Assembly (NCBI RefSeq): GCF_001544795.2
Contig: NZ_FCOI02000017.1
Location: forward strand, 95,010 to 159,009
Length of the DNA: 64,000 bases
Direction: 5' to 3'
Source of the DNA: Caballeronia temeraria
GTDB lineage: Bacteria; Pseudomonadota; Gammaproteobacteria; Burkholderiales; Burkholderiaceae
Positions 37,529-45,123 of this stretch are shown here, piece by piece (positions within the stretch are counted from its first letter, which is position 1; every line of letters starts with the position of its first letter). The notes under the pieces were generated by a model. The model was given only the letters and a program-made list of their open reading frames with translations. It searched no databases and was not told the origin of the DNA. A program made the position numbers and the translations under genes.

Positions 37529-37783
37529 ATGAAACTCGAACTTCGTATTGATTCCACGCCGCTCGAAGTCGAACTCGACGATGTCATTGCGGCGCTCCTG
37601 GCGCTCCGGCTCGATCTACCCGATGACGCGAATCGCGAAGACGCCCTGGCTCGCTATCTGAGCGAAAAAGGTGCGCCTTGGGTACTTGACGAGGAGCACA
37701 TGCGAAGGCGCATTCTCCGTCGTCTGATCCTCGACATCGCCGACCCGGCCTTGATCATTCGACATCTCATGACTAGTCAATGA
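37529..37783 (+). CDS. Small hypothetical protein after the groEL remnant
   Basis: An 84-residue acidic helical protein (MKLELRIDSTPLEVELDDVI start) with no recognised domain. Its ATG is one base after the stop of the groEL remnant. The ribosome binding site would then be inside the old groEL sequence, so expression by read-through from the groES promoter is plausible. Function unknown. Confidence 0.5.
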   Translation: MKLELRIDSTPLEVELDDVIAALLALRLDLPDDANREDALARYLSEKGAPWVLDEEHMRRRILRRLILDIADPALIIRHLMTSQ

Positions 37784-37799
37784 CGCCCTGGAGCATGAC

Positions 37800-38366
37800 A
37801 TGATGAAAGGGACCTACAAGCCGAACGACTCGACGAACCACGCGAGCTCGGGCGCTCGCGCTAGCGAGGCGATGCCCGATGGCGCCGTCGCGCGTATTGT
37901 CTCCAAACTTGAGAATATCGTGACGCTTATGCGTCAAACCACGATGCAACGCGGTTGTTCGTCAAGTCACATCCATATTCCCGCAGCGCCGTCCCGCATG
38001 GACATGGCGATTTTGATTGCCTTGGCCGAGACGTACGGCCAAGCCATCGTCGAAGATCCGTGCTTTTACCCCGTGATTTCTTTTGTGGCGGAGCGCGGCG
38101 GCGTCGCCCTTGTCCAGCAAGTTCTCTTCGGCGACTCGATGAATTCCATCCCATCGGGAACTGCATGCAATGATGCGCTCTCCTCGCTGCTAGAAGAGGC
38201 TCGACCCGCTTTCGAGTTTCTCTGCGGCACTTGGCCCGAAGCCTTTATGGCACAAGCGAACACCGCCCTGCGCCGGCTCGGCTTTTCGGCGGTCACGAGA
38301 CGCATGAAGACGCGGCAAACGAGATCGATTCGCCCCACGGACGACGGGGCCAACGCTGCGCGATAA
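37800..38366 (+). CDS. Hypothetical protein; family also present as a relic at 56.4 kb
   Basis: A 188-residue protein without a known domain. Residues about 67-105 (MAILIALAETYGQAIVEDP) and about 125-160 (DALSSLLEEARPAFEFLCGTW) are alpha-helical and recur in the broken copy at 56414. The C-terminus is basic and disordered. It follows the 84-residue gene by 16 bases and is probably cotranscribed. The presence of two copies on this replicon suggests a lineage-specific family. Confidence 0.55.
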   Translation: MMKGTYKPNDSTNHASSGARASEAMPDGAVARIVSKLENIVTLMRQTTMQRGCSSSHIHIPAAPSRMDMAILIALAETYGQAIVEDPCFYPVISFVAERGGVALVQQVLFGDSMNSIPSGTACNDALSSLLEEARPAFEFLCGTWPEAFMAQANTALRRLGFSAVTRRMKTRQTRSIRPTDDGANAAR

Positions 38367-38448
38367 CCGTGGAGATGCAAGGAGCCCTTGGAATTGGGCA
38401 TGTTCTACAACATGGTGCTTTGCCCGGTGTCCGCCTGGTCTGACTGAT

Positions 38449-38847
38449 ATGCCCAGAGATTCACGAGCGCCAGGCGCGCCGTCGCCCAGGCTCCCGTCCG
38501 GCGTGCTCGGCCTGGACTACCTCAAGTTTTCGCAATTGTCGGTGAGCGACGAATTCCTCGTGCGAGAAGCGATCGACAGCCCAGCCGTGGAAGGCGCGTT
38601 GGCTTCCATTCGCTCAGGTACGATGCGCGCCGCGCGACCCGCCATGAAAGTATTCTTCGATGGTTGCCGGTTCTGGATGGCGAGTCACGCCCACCGCTAT
38701 CAGGCCGCCCGCGTTCTCGGCGCCTGCCATCAGGAATTCTGGTGCGACATCCAATCCGGCACACACAACGATGCTGTCCACTATGCGTCAAGGACTGCGA
38801 GCGCCGGCCGTACGCGCCATAACGCGCGCGTTTGCGCGACGAGCTGA
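38449..38847 (+). pseudogene. ParB/Srx-fold-like protein, probably truncated
   Basis: Residues about 38-112 follow the ParB-N-like pattern of plasmid and phage proteins: SIRSGTMRAARPAMKVFFDG, then YW-type RFWMASHAHRYQAARVLG, then DIQSGTHNDAVHYAS. This aligns with the usual DG..W.ADG.HR..AA...G and D..EGT..DA..YA blocks. The HR-containing catalytic-like loop has lost its ADG. After residue 112 the frame becomes low-complexity. A DNA-binding tail similar to D..EI.KC appears in another frame near 38890, so the gene seems frameshifted. Confidence 0.5.
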
Positions 38848-38948
38848 TCGTCTCCCCTCGACTCAGCCGATCGGTCGTCCCGCTGACTACCAAGAGATCC
38901 GAAAGTGCGACACCTGCGGCGGCAGCATTGACGTCGGGATATCTCATG

Positions 38949-39019
38949 GGCCACTGCGTTCGAACCAGTGACCAACGGATTAAAAATCCGCTGCTCTACC
39001 AGCTAAGCTAACGGCCCCA
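38949..39019 (-). pseudogene. Damaged tRNA-Lys (anticodon UUU)
   Basis: On the minus strand the D arm (GCTT/GAGC), the anticodon arm GCGGA-TTTTTAA-TCCGT with a TTT anticodon, the variable loop TGGTC and the TTCGAAC T loop are all present. The acceptor side is short by two bases (GGCCC pairs with the first five bases only), and the T stem has a G-G mismatch. No CCA is encoded. It looks like a decayed tRNA or a recombination scar at a tRNA gene rather than a working tRNA. Confidence 0.6.
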
Positions 39020-39062
39020 CTTGCCGATCGACATGCTGCGGGCATCGCACTATGCGGTCATC

Positions 39063-39626
39063 CTAGCCAATATCGATCGTGCGGCTCGCGGAACGCGCCG
39101 ACTCCGACTTCGGCACGGTCAACGTGAGTATGCCGCGGTCGAACTTGGCCAGGGCGCGATCCGGCTCGGCGTTCTCCGGCATCGGAATGGTCCGCGTAAA
39201 GCGCCCATAGGCTCGCTCCAGCCGGTAGCAGCCGTCCTCTTCGCTGCGAACGTCCTGTTTCTTCTCGCCGCGCAAGACGAGCGCGCCATCCTCGACGCTT
39301 ACGCTCACATCCTCGCGTTCCATTCCGGGCAACTCAGCGGTCACGCGCAGCACCTTTCCTTCGTCGACGACGTCAATACGCGGCTGGAAGCGTGATGAAC
39401 TGAAGTCACCAAACCATCTTTCCAGCGCCCCGCGTCCGGCAAAGGGGTCGTGGAAAAACCCTTCGACTGCACGCCATGGGTCGCGCGAGAAGAATCGAGG
39501 CATGTCAGGCCACGCCGAGCGCCATTGTTCGCTGCCGGGCGGGCGCTCCACGTTGTCCGCATCGGACTTGCGCGTCGACCCACGGAGGAATTTGAACGGG
39601 TTCCATTTTTTTGGATCGGTGTTCAT
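39063..39626 (-). CDS. Small heat shock protein, Hsp20 family (third gene of sHsp operon)
   Basis: A 187-residue alpha-crystallin protein closely related to the sHsp at 20089 (same KWNPFKFLR start, FQPRIDVVDEGKVLRVTAELPGMEREDV core and GILTLTVPK strand). The long N-terminal arm contains a FFSRDPWRAVEGFFHDPF aromatic patch. GGAG lies 6 bases before the ATG. The leader can fold so that the ribosome binding site pairs with an upstream segment (separate entry). Confidence 0.88.
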   Translation of the reverse strand: MNTDPKKWNPFKFLRGSTRKSDADNVERPPGSEQWRSAWPDMPRFFSRDPWRAVEGFFHDPFAGRGALERWFGDFSSSRFQPRIDVVDEGKVLRVTAELPGMEREDVSVSVEDGALVLRGEKKQDVRSEEDGCYRLERAYGRFTRTIPMPENAEPDRALAKFDRGILTLTVPKSESARSASRTIDIG

Positions 39627-39633
39627 GGTTTAC

Positions 39634-39656
39634 TCCTGCGGATTTCATCAGCAGAA
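39634..39656 (-). promoter_or_regulatory. Possible RNA thermometer at the third sHsp start
   Basis: In the transcript, UUCUGC (39651-39656) can pair with GCAGGA (39634-39639), which contains the ribosome binding site, across an 11-base loop. The anti-SD strand keeps the UGCU pattern seen in the leader of the first sHsp gene. Only six pairs, so stability is modest. Confidence 0.4.
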
Positions 39657-39670
39657 CGACCGAATGACCG

Positions 39671-39695
39671 GGTGGCGGTCTCTTGAACCGCCACC
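39671..39695. terminator. Perfect 9-bp hairpin between two sHsp genes
   Basis: GGTGGCGGT and ACCGCCACC form a perfect stem around a 7-base loop in the 99-base gap between the second and third sHsp genes. No T run follows. It may be a processing or partial-termination site that sets the ratio of the sHsps. Confidence 0.5.
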
Positions 39696-39725
39696 TCGAG
39701 GTCCCCTGCTGCTTTCCCCGCTTGC

Positions 39726-40139
39726 CTACTCAGCTCCCGTACGCACTTCAATCCGGCGGGGGCGGGCTTCGTCCCGACGCGGTATCGTCAGTTGCAGCAC
39801 GCCGTCCTTCAGATTGGCATCGATCTTCGATGCATCCAGGTCGGACCCGAGAGAGAACGCTCGCGCGAAGTGGGGCTGGCGGATCTCGGCGTGCTGCAGC
39901 CGCAGCCCGGACGGAGTCGGCACCACGGCCTCTGCCTCGATGAACAGATTTCCGTCGTGGACCTTCACGTCGAGCCGGTCCTTCGTTACGCCAGGCAAAT
40001 CCGCCCACAAGACGACGCCCTGGCTATTCTCAAAGATGTCCACCGGCGGCGTTAGGGTGATTCGCCGCTCCGACGACCCCTTGTCTCTGCCGGCTACCGC
40101 GTTTTCGCCTTTACTGGCAAGCTCTGTTGTCGCGTTCAC
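39726..40139 (-). CDS. Small heat shock protein, Hsp20 family (second gene of sHsp operon)
   Basis: A 137-residue class-A-type sHsp: PPVDIFENSQGVVLWADLPGVTKDRLDVKV core, FARAFSLGSDLDASKI, and GVLQLTIPRRDEA. I use a GTG start at 40139, because GGAG lies 6 bases before it, and the longer ATG-initiated frame would overlap the preceding sHsp and add non-sHsp residues. The gap to the first sHsp stop is 25 bases. Confidence 0.83.
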   Translation of the reverse strand: MNATTELASKGENAVAGRDKGSSERRITLTPPVDIFENSQGVVLWADLPGVTKDRLDVKVHDGNLFIEAEAVVPTPSGLRLQHAEIRQPHFARAFSLGSDLDASKIDANLKDGVLQLTIPRRDEARPRRIEVRTGAE

Positions 40140-40164
40140 GATGTTCTCCTTCGACGGTGACGTT

Positions 40165-40608
40165 TCATTGAACGGAAATAGCTCGTGGCCTGGATGCCTC
40201 CCGCTTGCCAATGCTTACCGTCAGGCAGCCATTGGTGTATCGCGCGGTGACCTTGTCAGGGTCCGCATGCTCCGGCAACTCGATGACGCGCCGAAAAGAA
40301 CCCACGAATCGTTCCTGCGCGTAGGTACGCATCTCGTCACCGGCTGTCGGTGGCTGCGCGGCCGCGCGTTCTCCGCTGATACTCAATAGACCTTTGTCGA
40401 TTGACACGTCGAGACTCTTCGGTTCGACCCCGGGCGCAAACGCAACGACCTCGATCGAGTCGTCGGTCGAGCCGATGTTGATTTGCGGGAAGGCACCGAA
40501 GCGCCCCGAACGGATGCTGGAAGGGAAACCGCCGAACATGCTGGCTATCTGCCGTTGCAGGCGATCGAACTCGCTGAAGAGGTCGGTCCCGGAATAGAGA
40601 TCGCTCAT
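40165..40608 (-). CDS. Small heat shock protein, Hsp20 family (first gene of sHsp operon)
   Basis: A 147-residue sHsp: SDLYSGTDLFSEFDRLQRQI start, PQINIGSTDDSIEVVAFAPGVEPKSLDVSI core, and NGCLTVSIGKRE. Two ATGs lie 6 bases apart; AGGAGG is 8 bases from the second (40608) but only 2 from the first, so 40608 is used. The leader has a heat-shock promoter and a thermometer-like hairpin (separate entries). Together with the two following genes it forms an sHsp operon. Confidence 0.87.
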   Translation of the reverse strand: MSDLYSGTDLFSEFDRLQRQIASMFGGFPSSIRSGRFGAFPQINIGSTDDSIEVVAFAPGVEPKSLDVSIDKGLLSISGERAAAQPPTAGDEMRTYAQERFVGSFRRVIELPEHADPDKVTARYTNGCLTVSIGKREASRPRAISVQ

Positions 40609-40615
40609 GGTCATT

Positions 40616-40639
40616 TCCTCCTTGGATCCAGCAGGAAGA
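40616..40639 (-). promoter_or_regulatory. ROSE-like RNA thermometer over the sHsp ribosome binding site
   Basis: In the transcript, UCUUCCU (40633-40639) is complementary at all seven positions (one G-U) to the ribosome-binding sequence AGGAGGA (40616-40622), with a 10-base loop starting GCUGG. Sequestering the Shine-Dalgarno in a short hairpin near the start codon, with a UGCU-type anti-SD strand, is the hallmark of ROSE elements that control bacterial sHsps. The pairing is read from sequence; no folding was computed. Confidence 0.55.
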
Positions 40640-40740
40640 CGAACCGGCCTACGCGCTCCAGCCCGTCTGCCGTGCCGCGGGCAAACAAATCGAAACACGC
40701 AGCGCGCCGAACTACTTGGGCGACTGCCTGAGCGAATAGA

Positions 40741-40768
40741 AGATAGGATCCCACATGGAAATTTCAAG
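40741..40768 (-). promoter_or_regulatory. Sigma-32-like heat-shock promoter of the sHsp operon
   Basis: On the minus strand CTTGAAA (40762-40768) is followed after 14 bases by CCTATCT (40741-40747), six of seven matches to the -10 consensus CCCATNT. Transcription would start near 40734, giving a leader of about 125 bases. Confidence 0.65.
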
Positions 40769-40852
40769 GGGGTACTTCGACTTTTCTGCTCTTGAAATCA
40801 GGCGGGTACACCCTATTTTCTCGACGTTTCTAACGGCCCGTGCGAGGACACG

Positions 40853-41236
40853 ATGGAATTCGAATATGATTGGCTGACCCTTGGCCGGCACCGAATCCGG
40901 CTGCGCTCGAAGAAGGGCTTTCCAACTGAAACAATGCGTACCGCTGTCGAGGTTATTCGGCTTGCGATCGACAACAACATGAGCGCGCGTGCGCGCGTGG
41001 TCGAAGTCGTGGCCCGAAAGGAATCTACTTACGAAATCGCCGTTGGCACCACGTTCGCCGATGACCGCCTATGCGCGCCTCAACTCGACGCGGCCATCGC
41101 GACCATCCTCGGCCTGCAACCCGCACAGATCAATATCCTCGTAACGGTGGTGACGCAAGAAGAGGTCGATCTGCATTTCGGTGTCTACGAGAGGATGCTG
41201 GCTGAAAAGCTAGGCGTCGTGCCGCCACTTCAGTAG
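40853..41236 (+). CDS. Hypothetical protein divergent from the sHsp operon
   Basis: A 127-residue mixed alpha/beta protein (MEFEYDWLTLGRHRIRLRSK start) with no recognised domain. GAGGA lies 6 bases before the ATG. Coding-like features are the even composition and high third-position GC. It reads away from the heat-shock promoter, and its stop abuts the dnaK relic on the other strand. Function unknown. Confidence 0.5.
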   Translation: MEFEYDWLTLGRHRIRLRSKKGFPTETMRTAVEVIRLAIDNNMSARARVVEVVARKESTYEIAVGTTFADDRLCAPQLDAAIATILGLQPAQINILVTVVTQEEVDLHFGVYERMLAEKLGVVPPLQ

Positions 41237-41239
41237 CGC

Positions 41240-41449
41240 GTCGTTTGGACAGATGAGCTCGGCAATCCAGGGGGCGCGGCACCTCCTTTTCCTCGAACCG
41301 GCGGCCGATCAGGCACTTGACCCCAGACAACGTGTTTTTCGGGTTGGCGACCGACTGCGCTTCGCAGACACGCCCACCGGCAGCCCATGACCGTCGTGAT
41401 ACGCGACAACTGATGGCGTCGTGCGGGCGCCATCTGCGTTATCAATTAC
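41240..41449 (-). pseudogene. dnaK: DnaK N-terminal remnant
   Basis: The minus strand reads VIDNADGARTTPSVVAY, the near-universal DnaK block that follows strand 2 of the ATPase domain. It continues through GVSAKR, and after a frameshift as NPKNTLSGVKCLIGRRFEEK, matching the DnaK NPKNTLYAVKRLIGRKF segment. Both upstream (phosphate-binding GTTNS) and downstream parts are gone. Only about 65 of some 640 residues remain. Confidence 0.85.
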
Positions 41450-41917
41450 CCCTCACCGCACCGAAACACTTCACGCCACGTATCGCCCGTCGCCGCAAGT
41501 CATACGGTCTTTCCACAAATCAGCGGTGTCGCTCATTGGAAATTCACGACGCGCAAACCGCAGAAGTTTTCTCATCCGCTACTGAATGAAAAACCGCCTC
41601 CGCTCGCCGGAGCGAAGATGCGGCACTCCGACTGCTCCATGTCGTCCGACGGCGCGAATTTTAGAGACCACCCGCAACCCGCCCATCGCTCGGTTTCAGG
41701 CGCCGTGGCGTAGGCACAGGGCATTCATGCTGGCGCCAACGATCGGCGTCGCCTTATCGCGCATGGCTGCCAGACGGGGGCTGGTGAATCGATGGCGTGA
41801 TGGAACGCCCGAGACGAGCCCCGGTGGCGTTGCGCGAGCAATGACATGCAGAACACGGCGGTGAAGTTTGATAGCGACACTCGGTGCCATCGATGCAGGC
41901 CGGGCGCAGATGGACGT
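41450..41917. other. Non-coding stretch between the dnaK relic and the orphan sHsp leader
   Basis: No gene was recognised. It may contain further decayed sequence from whatever gene the orphan leader once served. Confidence 0.35.
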
Positions 41918-42090
41918 GGCTCATCATCTTCTCCTTCGACGCAGCAAGGAAGAGAACGGGCTTGCGCGCTCCAGTTCGCCTGCCGTGCTGCCAGCAAACA
42001 AATCGAAACACGCAGCGTGCGACCGATCGGGCGGCGGGCACACTGCCTTGAGCTAAAAATAACGTAGTAAAACTCGCGGGCAAATTCAAG
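41918..42090 (-). repeat. Second, orphan copy of the sHsp promoter-leader
   Basis: This segment aligns in order with 40602-40768. The two copies share an identical 24-base block (40681-40704 and 41994-42017), and ATG, purine-rich ribosome binding site, anti-SD segment and a CTTGAAT box (42084-42090) sit at corresponding places. The anti-SD here reads UUCCUUGCU opposite AAGGAGAA, even closer to a ROSE element. No sHsp follows: the ATG opens a frame of under 60 codons without chaperone character. It is either a relic of a lost heat-shock gene or a regulated leader for an unknown short peptide. Confidence 0.6.
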
Positions 42091-42179
42091 AGGCGACGCT
42101 GGAAACCAAGGGCCGCGGAGGTCGTACGCAGACGGCCAAATATCAGACTCGCTCAAGTGATCTGGAGGCGAAAACAACG

Positions 42180-44540
42180 CTATTGCGCGCGCGCGGCCTC
42201 CCGTAGTGCTCCCTCGAGTTCCAACAGTGAGTACGGTTTGCGCAGCGCCTTCCATTGGAAGTCTGTGGCATCTTCCGCAAAGGGAATCTCACCCGAGGCG
42301 AAGAGCACGCGAATCGCCGGATGGCGGGCGACCGCGATTCGCGCCAGATTGACGCCGGACATATCGGGCAGGCGCACGTCGGTGAGCAAGACATCGAAAG
42401 CGGCAGCGTTCATTGTCTCGATTGCGTCGCTCGCGTTTTCAACGCCGGTCGGATGATAGTCCAGCATACACAGCAGTTCGAGAACCGCGTCTCGTGAAGA
42501 CTTGTCGTCCTCCACCACGAGCACTCGCCTTGCTGATGTCGTCGGCGTAGGCTCCGCCGAGGGTCGCGACGATTCAGCATTCGCCGCCCCTCGGGTGTCG
42601 AGAAGTTGGCGAATTTTTACCGCCAGATCTTCCCTGCTGTAGGGTTTGCTAAGAAGTTCTACACCCGCGTCGAGCCGACCTCCGTGGACGATTGCATTTC
42701 GGGTATACCCTGACGTGTACAAAACGCGCAAGTGGGGCTGCCGCAGCACCGCGCGTCGAACCATCTCTGGGCTCTTAAGTGGACCTGGCATCACCACGTC
42801 GGTAAATAGCAAGTCGATGTGCGTGCCGTTGTCCAATATGACGAGCGCTTGTTCGCTGTCGTCAGCCTTCAGCACGTTATATCCAAGTTCGATCAGCATC
42901 TCGACGACCGTCTCTTGCACTTTCAGATCGTCCTCGACGACCAGCACTGTTTCGGAACCTCCGAGCATGGGCGCATTCGTCCGTGCTGCCGGAGTAAATG
43001 CCTCAGCCGACGATCTTGGCAAATAGACACGCACCGTAGTCCCGTGCCCGACTTCGCTGTAAATCCGGATATGACCTCCGCTTTGCTTGACAAAGCCATA
43101 AGCCATACTGAGACCGAGTCCGGTGCCCTCGCCTTCGGACTTGGTCGTGAAGAAGGGGTCAAACGCGTGCTCCAACACGTCGGGCGGCATACCGGCACCG
43201 GTGTCAGTGACGCTGAGCACCACGTACTGCCCGGCCTGCACGTCAGGAAGCGAACGCACATAGCGTTCGTCCAACGTCGAGTTGGCCAGCTCCAGCGTGA
43301 GCCGACCGCCGTCGGGCATCGCATCACGCGCGTTGATCGCCAGATTCAGCACGACGTTCTCGAGCTGATGCGAGTCCACGAAAGCGTTCCAGAGATCCAC
43401 GGCTACGCTGGTTTCAACTTCAATGGTCTCGCCGAGCGCGCGGCGCAGGAGCTCGTCCATGCTCCGAACCATCGCGGCGAGATTGACGGAAGCGGGCCGA
43501 AGAGCTTGTCGGCGGCCGAATGCCAGCAACTGTGAGGCAAGCTTTGCGCCGCGCTCGACCGCGCTTATAGCGTTCGAGAGTCGGCCCAAGGTCCAATCAT
43601 CACGCGCGCAGCGGATCTGCAGAAGCTCGAGATTGCCGCGCAAGACTTGTAAAACGTTGTTGAAGTCATGAGCGACGCCGCCCGTGAGCCGCCCGATCGC
43701 CTCCATCTTCTGCGACTGAAAAAGTGCGGCTTGCGTCTGTTCCAGGAGCTGATCGGCTTCCCGCTTTTCGGTCACATCCCGCGTGATTTTCGCAAAGCCG
43801 ACCAACTTGCCGGACTCGTCACGAATTGCATCGACGATTACGTGAGCCCAAAAACGTGTCCCGTCGCGACGCACGCGCCATCCTTCCGCTTCGAACCGGC
43901 CCTCGCGGGCGGCGGTGTCCAGTGCACGCTGCGGTGCGCGGGTCGCCGCGTCCTCAGGCGTGTAAAAACGCGAGAAATGGCAACCGACAATTTCCTCGGC
44001 CGTATAACCCTTGATTCTTCGGGCGCCGCTGTTCCAGTTGGTGACGATACCTTCTGGAGAAAGCATGAAAATCGAGTAATCAGTGACGCCTTCAACAAGC
44101 ATTCGAAAGCGTCGCTCGCTCTCTATCACCGCGTCGTGTGCACGTCGTTTCTCGGTTTCGTCGCGTACCACTTTTGCGAATCCCAATATCTCCCCATAGG
44201 ACCCAACGAGCGCTGTTGTCACAACGCTCGCCCAGAACACTGAGCCGTCCTTTCGCTGGCGCCACCCCTCGGTCTGAATGCTGCCGCGTTCAGCCGCTTC
44301 CTGGAGTTCGCGCTCGAATACGCCGCTTTCACGCGCTTCTTCCGGAAAAAAGACACTGTAATGGCGGCCGATTACTTCGTCTTCGGTGAACCCGTAAATC
44401 ACCGTGCCACCGGGATTCCAAGTCGACACGTGACCGTGCGGCATCAGTAGGAACACAGCGAGGTCCGGCGTCGACCGCACCCACATCCGTTCCCAGTCGA
44501 GAGGGGAGTCGCCGTCGAGCTGATTTTCCTTGTTGCTCAT
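42180..44540 (-). CDS. PAS-PAS hybrid sensor histidine kinase with two receivers
   Basis: A 786-residue cytoplasmic protein without membrane helices. PAS domains lie at about 20-130 and 140-258 (both with WNxGxxxxxGYT/GFT-type signatures). A dimerisation domain with the phospho-His in GGVAHDFNN follows (about 290). The HATPase has NLAINARDAMPDGGRL, DTGAGM and GEGTGLGLSMAYG (about 395-510). Receivers lie at about 527-645 (VLVVEDD, phospho-Asp in LLFTDVVMPG) and 672-785 (VLVVEDD, LLTDVRLPD). It is convergently separate from the KaiC-like gene and probably part of the same signalling group. Signal unknown. Confidence 0.87.
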   Translation of the reverse strand: MSNKENQLDGDSPLDWERMWVRSTPDLAVFLLMPHGHVSTWNPGGTVIYGFTEDEVIGRHYSVFFPEEARESGVFERELQEAAERGSIQTEGWRQRKDGSVFWASVVTTALVGSYGEILGFAKVVRDETEKRRAHDAVIESERRFRMLVEGVTDYSIFMLSPEGIVTNWNSGARRIKGYTAEEIVGCHFSRFYTPEDAATRAPQRALDTAAREGRFEAEGWRVRRDGTRFWAHVIVDAIRDESGKLVGFAKITRDVTEKREADQLLEQTQAALFQSQKMEAIGRLTGGVAHDFNNVLQVLRGNLELLQIRCARDDWTLGRLSNAISAVERGAKLASQLLAFGRRQALRPASVNLAAMVRSMDELLRRALGETIEVETSVAVDLWNAFVDSHQLENVVLNLAINARDAMPDGGRLTLELANSTLDERYVRSLPDVQAGQYVVLSVTDTGAGMPPDVLEHAFDPFFTTKSEGEGTGLGLSMAYGFVKQSGGHIRIYSEVGHGTTVRVYLPRSSAEAFTPAARTNAPMLGGSETVLVVEDDLKVQETVVEMLIELGYNVLKADDSEQALVILDNGTHIDLLFTDVVMPGPLKSPEMVRRAVLRQPHLRVLYTSGYTRNAIVHGGRLDAGVELLSKPYSREDLAVKIRQLLDTRGAANAESSRPSAEPTPTTSARRVLVVEDDKSSRDAVLELLCMLDYHPTGVENASDAIETMNAAAFDVLLTDVRLPDMSGVNLARIAVARHPAIRVLFASGEIPFAEDATDFQWKALRKPYSLLELEGALREAARAQ

Positions 44541-44649
44541 GATCTAGGTACGTCCACGCACGAACTTGCCGGCCTTATCCGACGAAAGCGACATGGACTG
44601 AACGATGAACTGCTTGAATTTTACTTAATAAGTCACAACCCGTGCGCAA
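44541..44649. other. Promoter-side gap of the hybrid kinase gene
   Basis: Short AT-richer stretch that should hold the kinase promoter. No consensus was identified with confidence. Confidence 0.3.
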
Positions 44650-44905
44650 TCAGCGGTGCCGCGCGCGATGCTGGCGGGGGATCGTCAAGTCAGCGAAGCC
44701 GATGAGCAGCTCTGCTCGAACCTGAGCTGGGTCGACGTCTCCTTGCGCTGCCATTAGCACAGGCTCATCGGCGGTCGCCATCGTACCCGCGACCATCATC
44801 TGGTTGACAATCTCGCGAGCTGACCGGTTCCGGCCGGGCCGAAGCGAATCTTTTGATCGATGGTCCGCAGATGCGCATCGAGGCCGGCGCGATCGCAGTA
44901 CACCT
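44650..44905 (-). pseudogene. 3-hydroxyisobutyrate-dehydrogenase-family C-terminal fragment
   Basis: The minus strand reads IDQKIRFGPAGTGQLARL and, after a one-base deletion near 44830, VNQMMVAGTMATADEPVLMA, then DPAQVRAELLIGFAD before stopping at 44650. This matches the end of the NAD-binding domain and the helix of beta-hydroxyacid dehydrogenases (GPAGAGQ.AKL.NQ with the catalytic Lys position replaced by Arg). The start and most of the protein are missing. Confidence 0.7.
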
Positions 44906-45123
44906 CACAAAGCCAGGCTCGCGCAGACGCGAGCACGCCGATCCAGGCACACAGGCGCAGCCCTTCCGCCCCTGCTCCACGACTCAAAGGAAGTTCACAG
45001 GCGTTGGCGACGATTTGCGACTTGCGGGTGCCTTGCGCCGGCACGGCGCGGCGCAATCTTTGCTATTGGCGCATGAATGAGGCTTTGCGCCGATGACCAA
45101 TAAACCAAGACGAGGTCGTAAAA
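44906..45123. other. Upstream region of the KaiC-like gene
   Basis: No gene was recognised. It contains the presumed promoter of the KaiC-like operon and perhaps further dehydrogenase relic in its left part. Confidence 0.35.
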
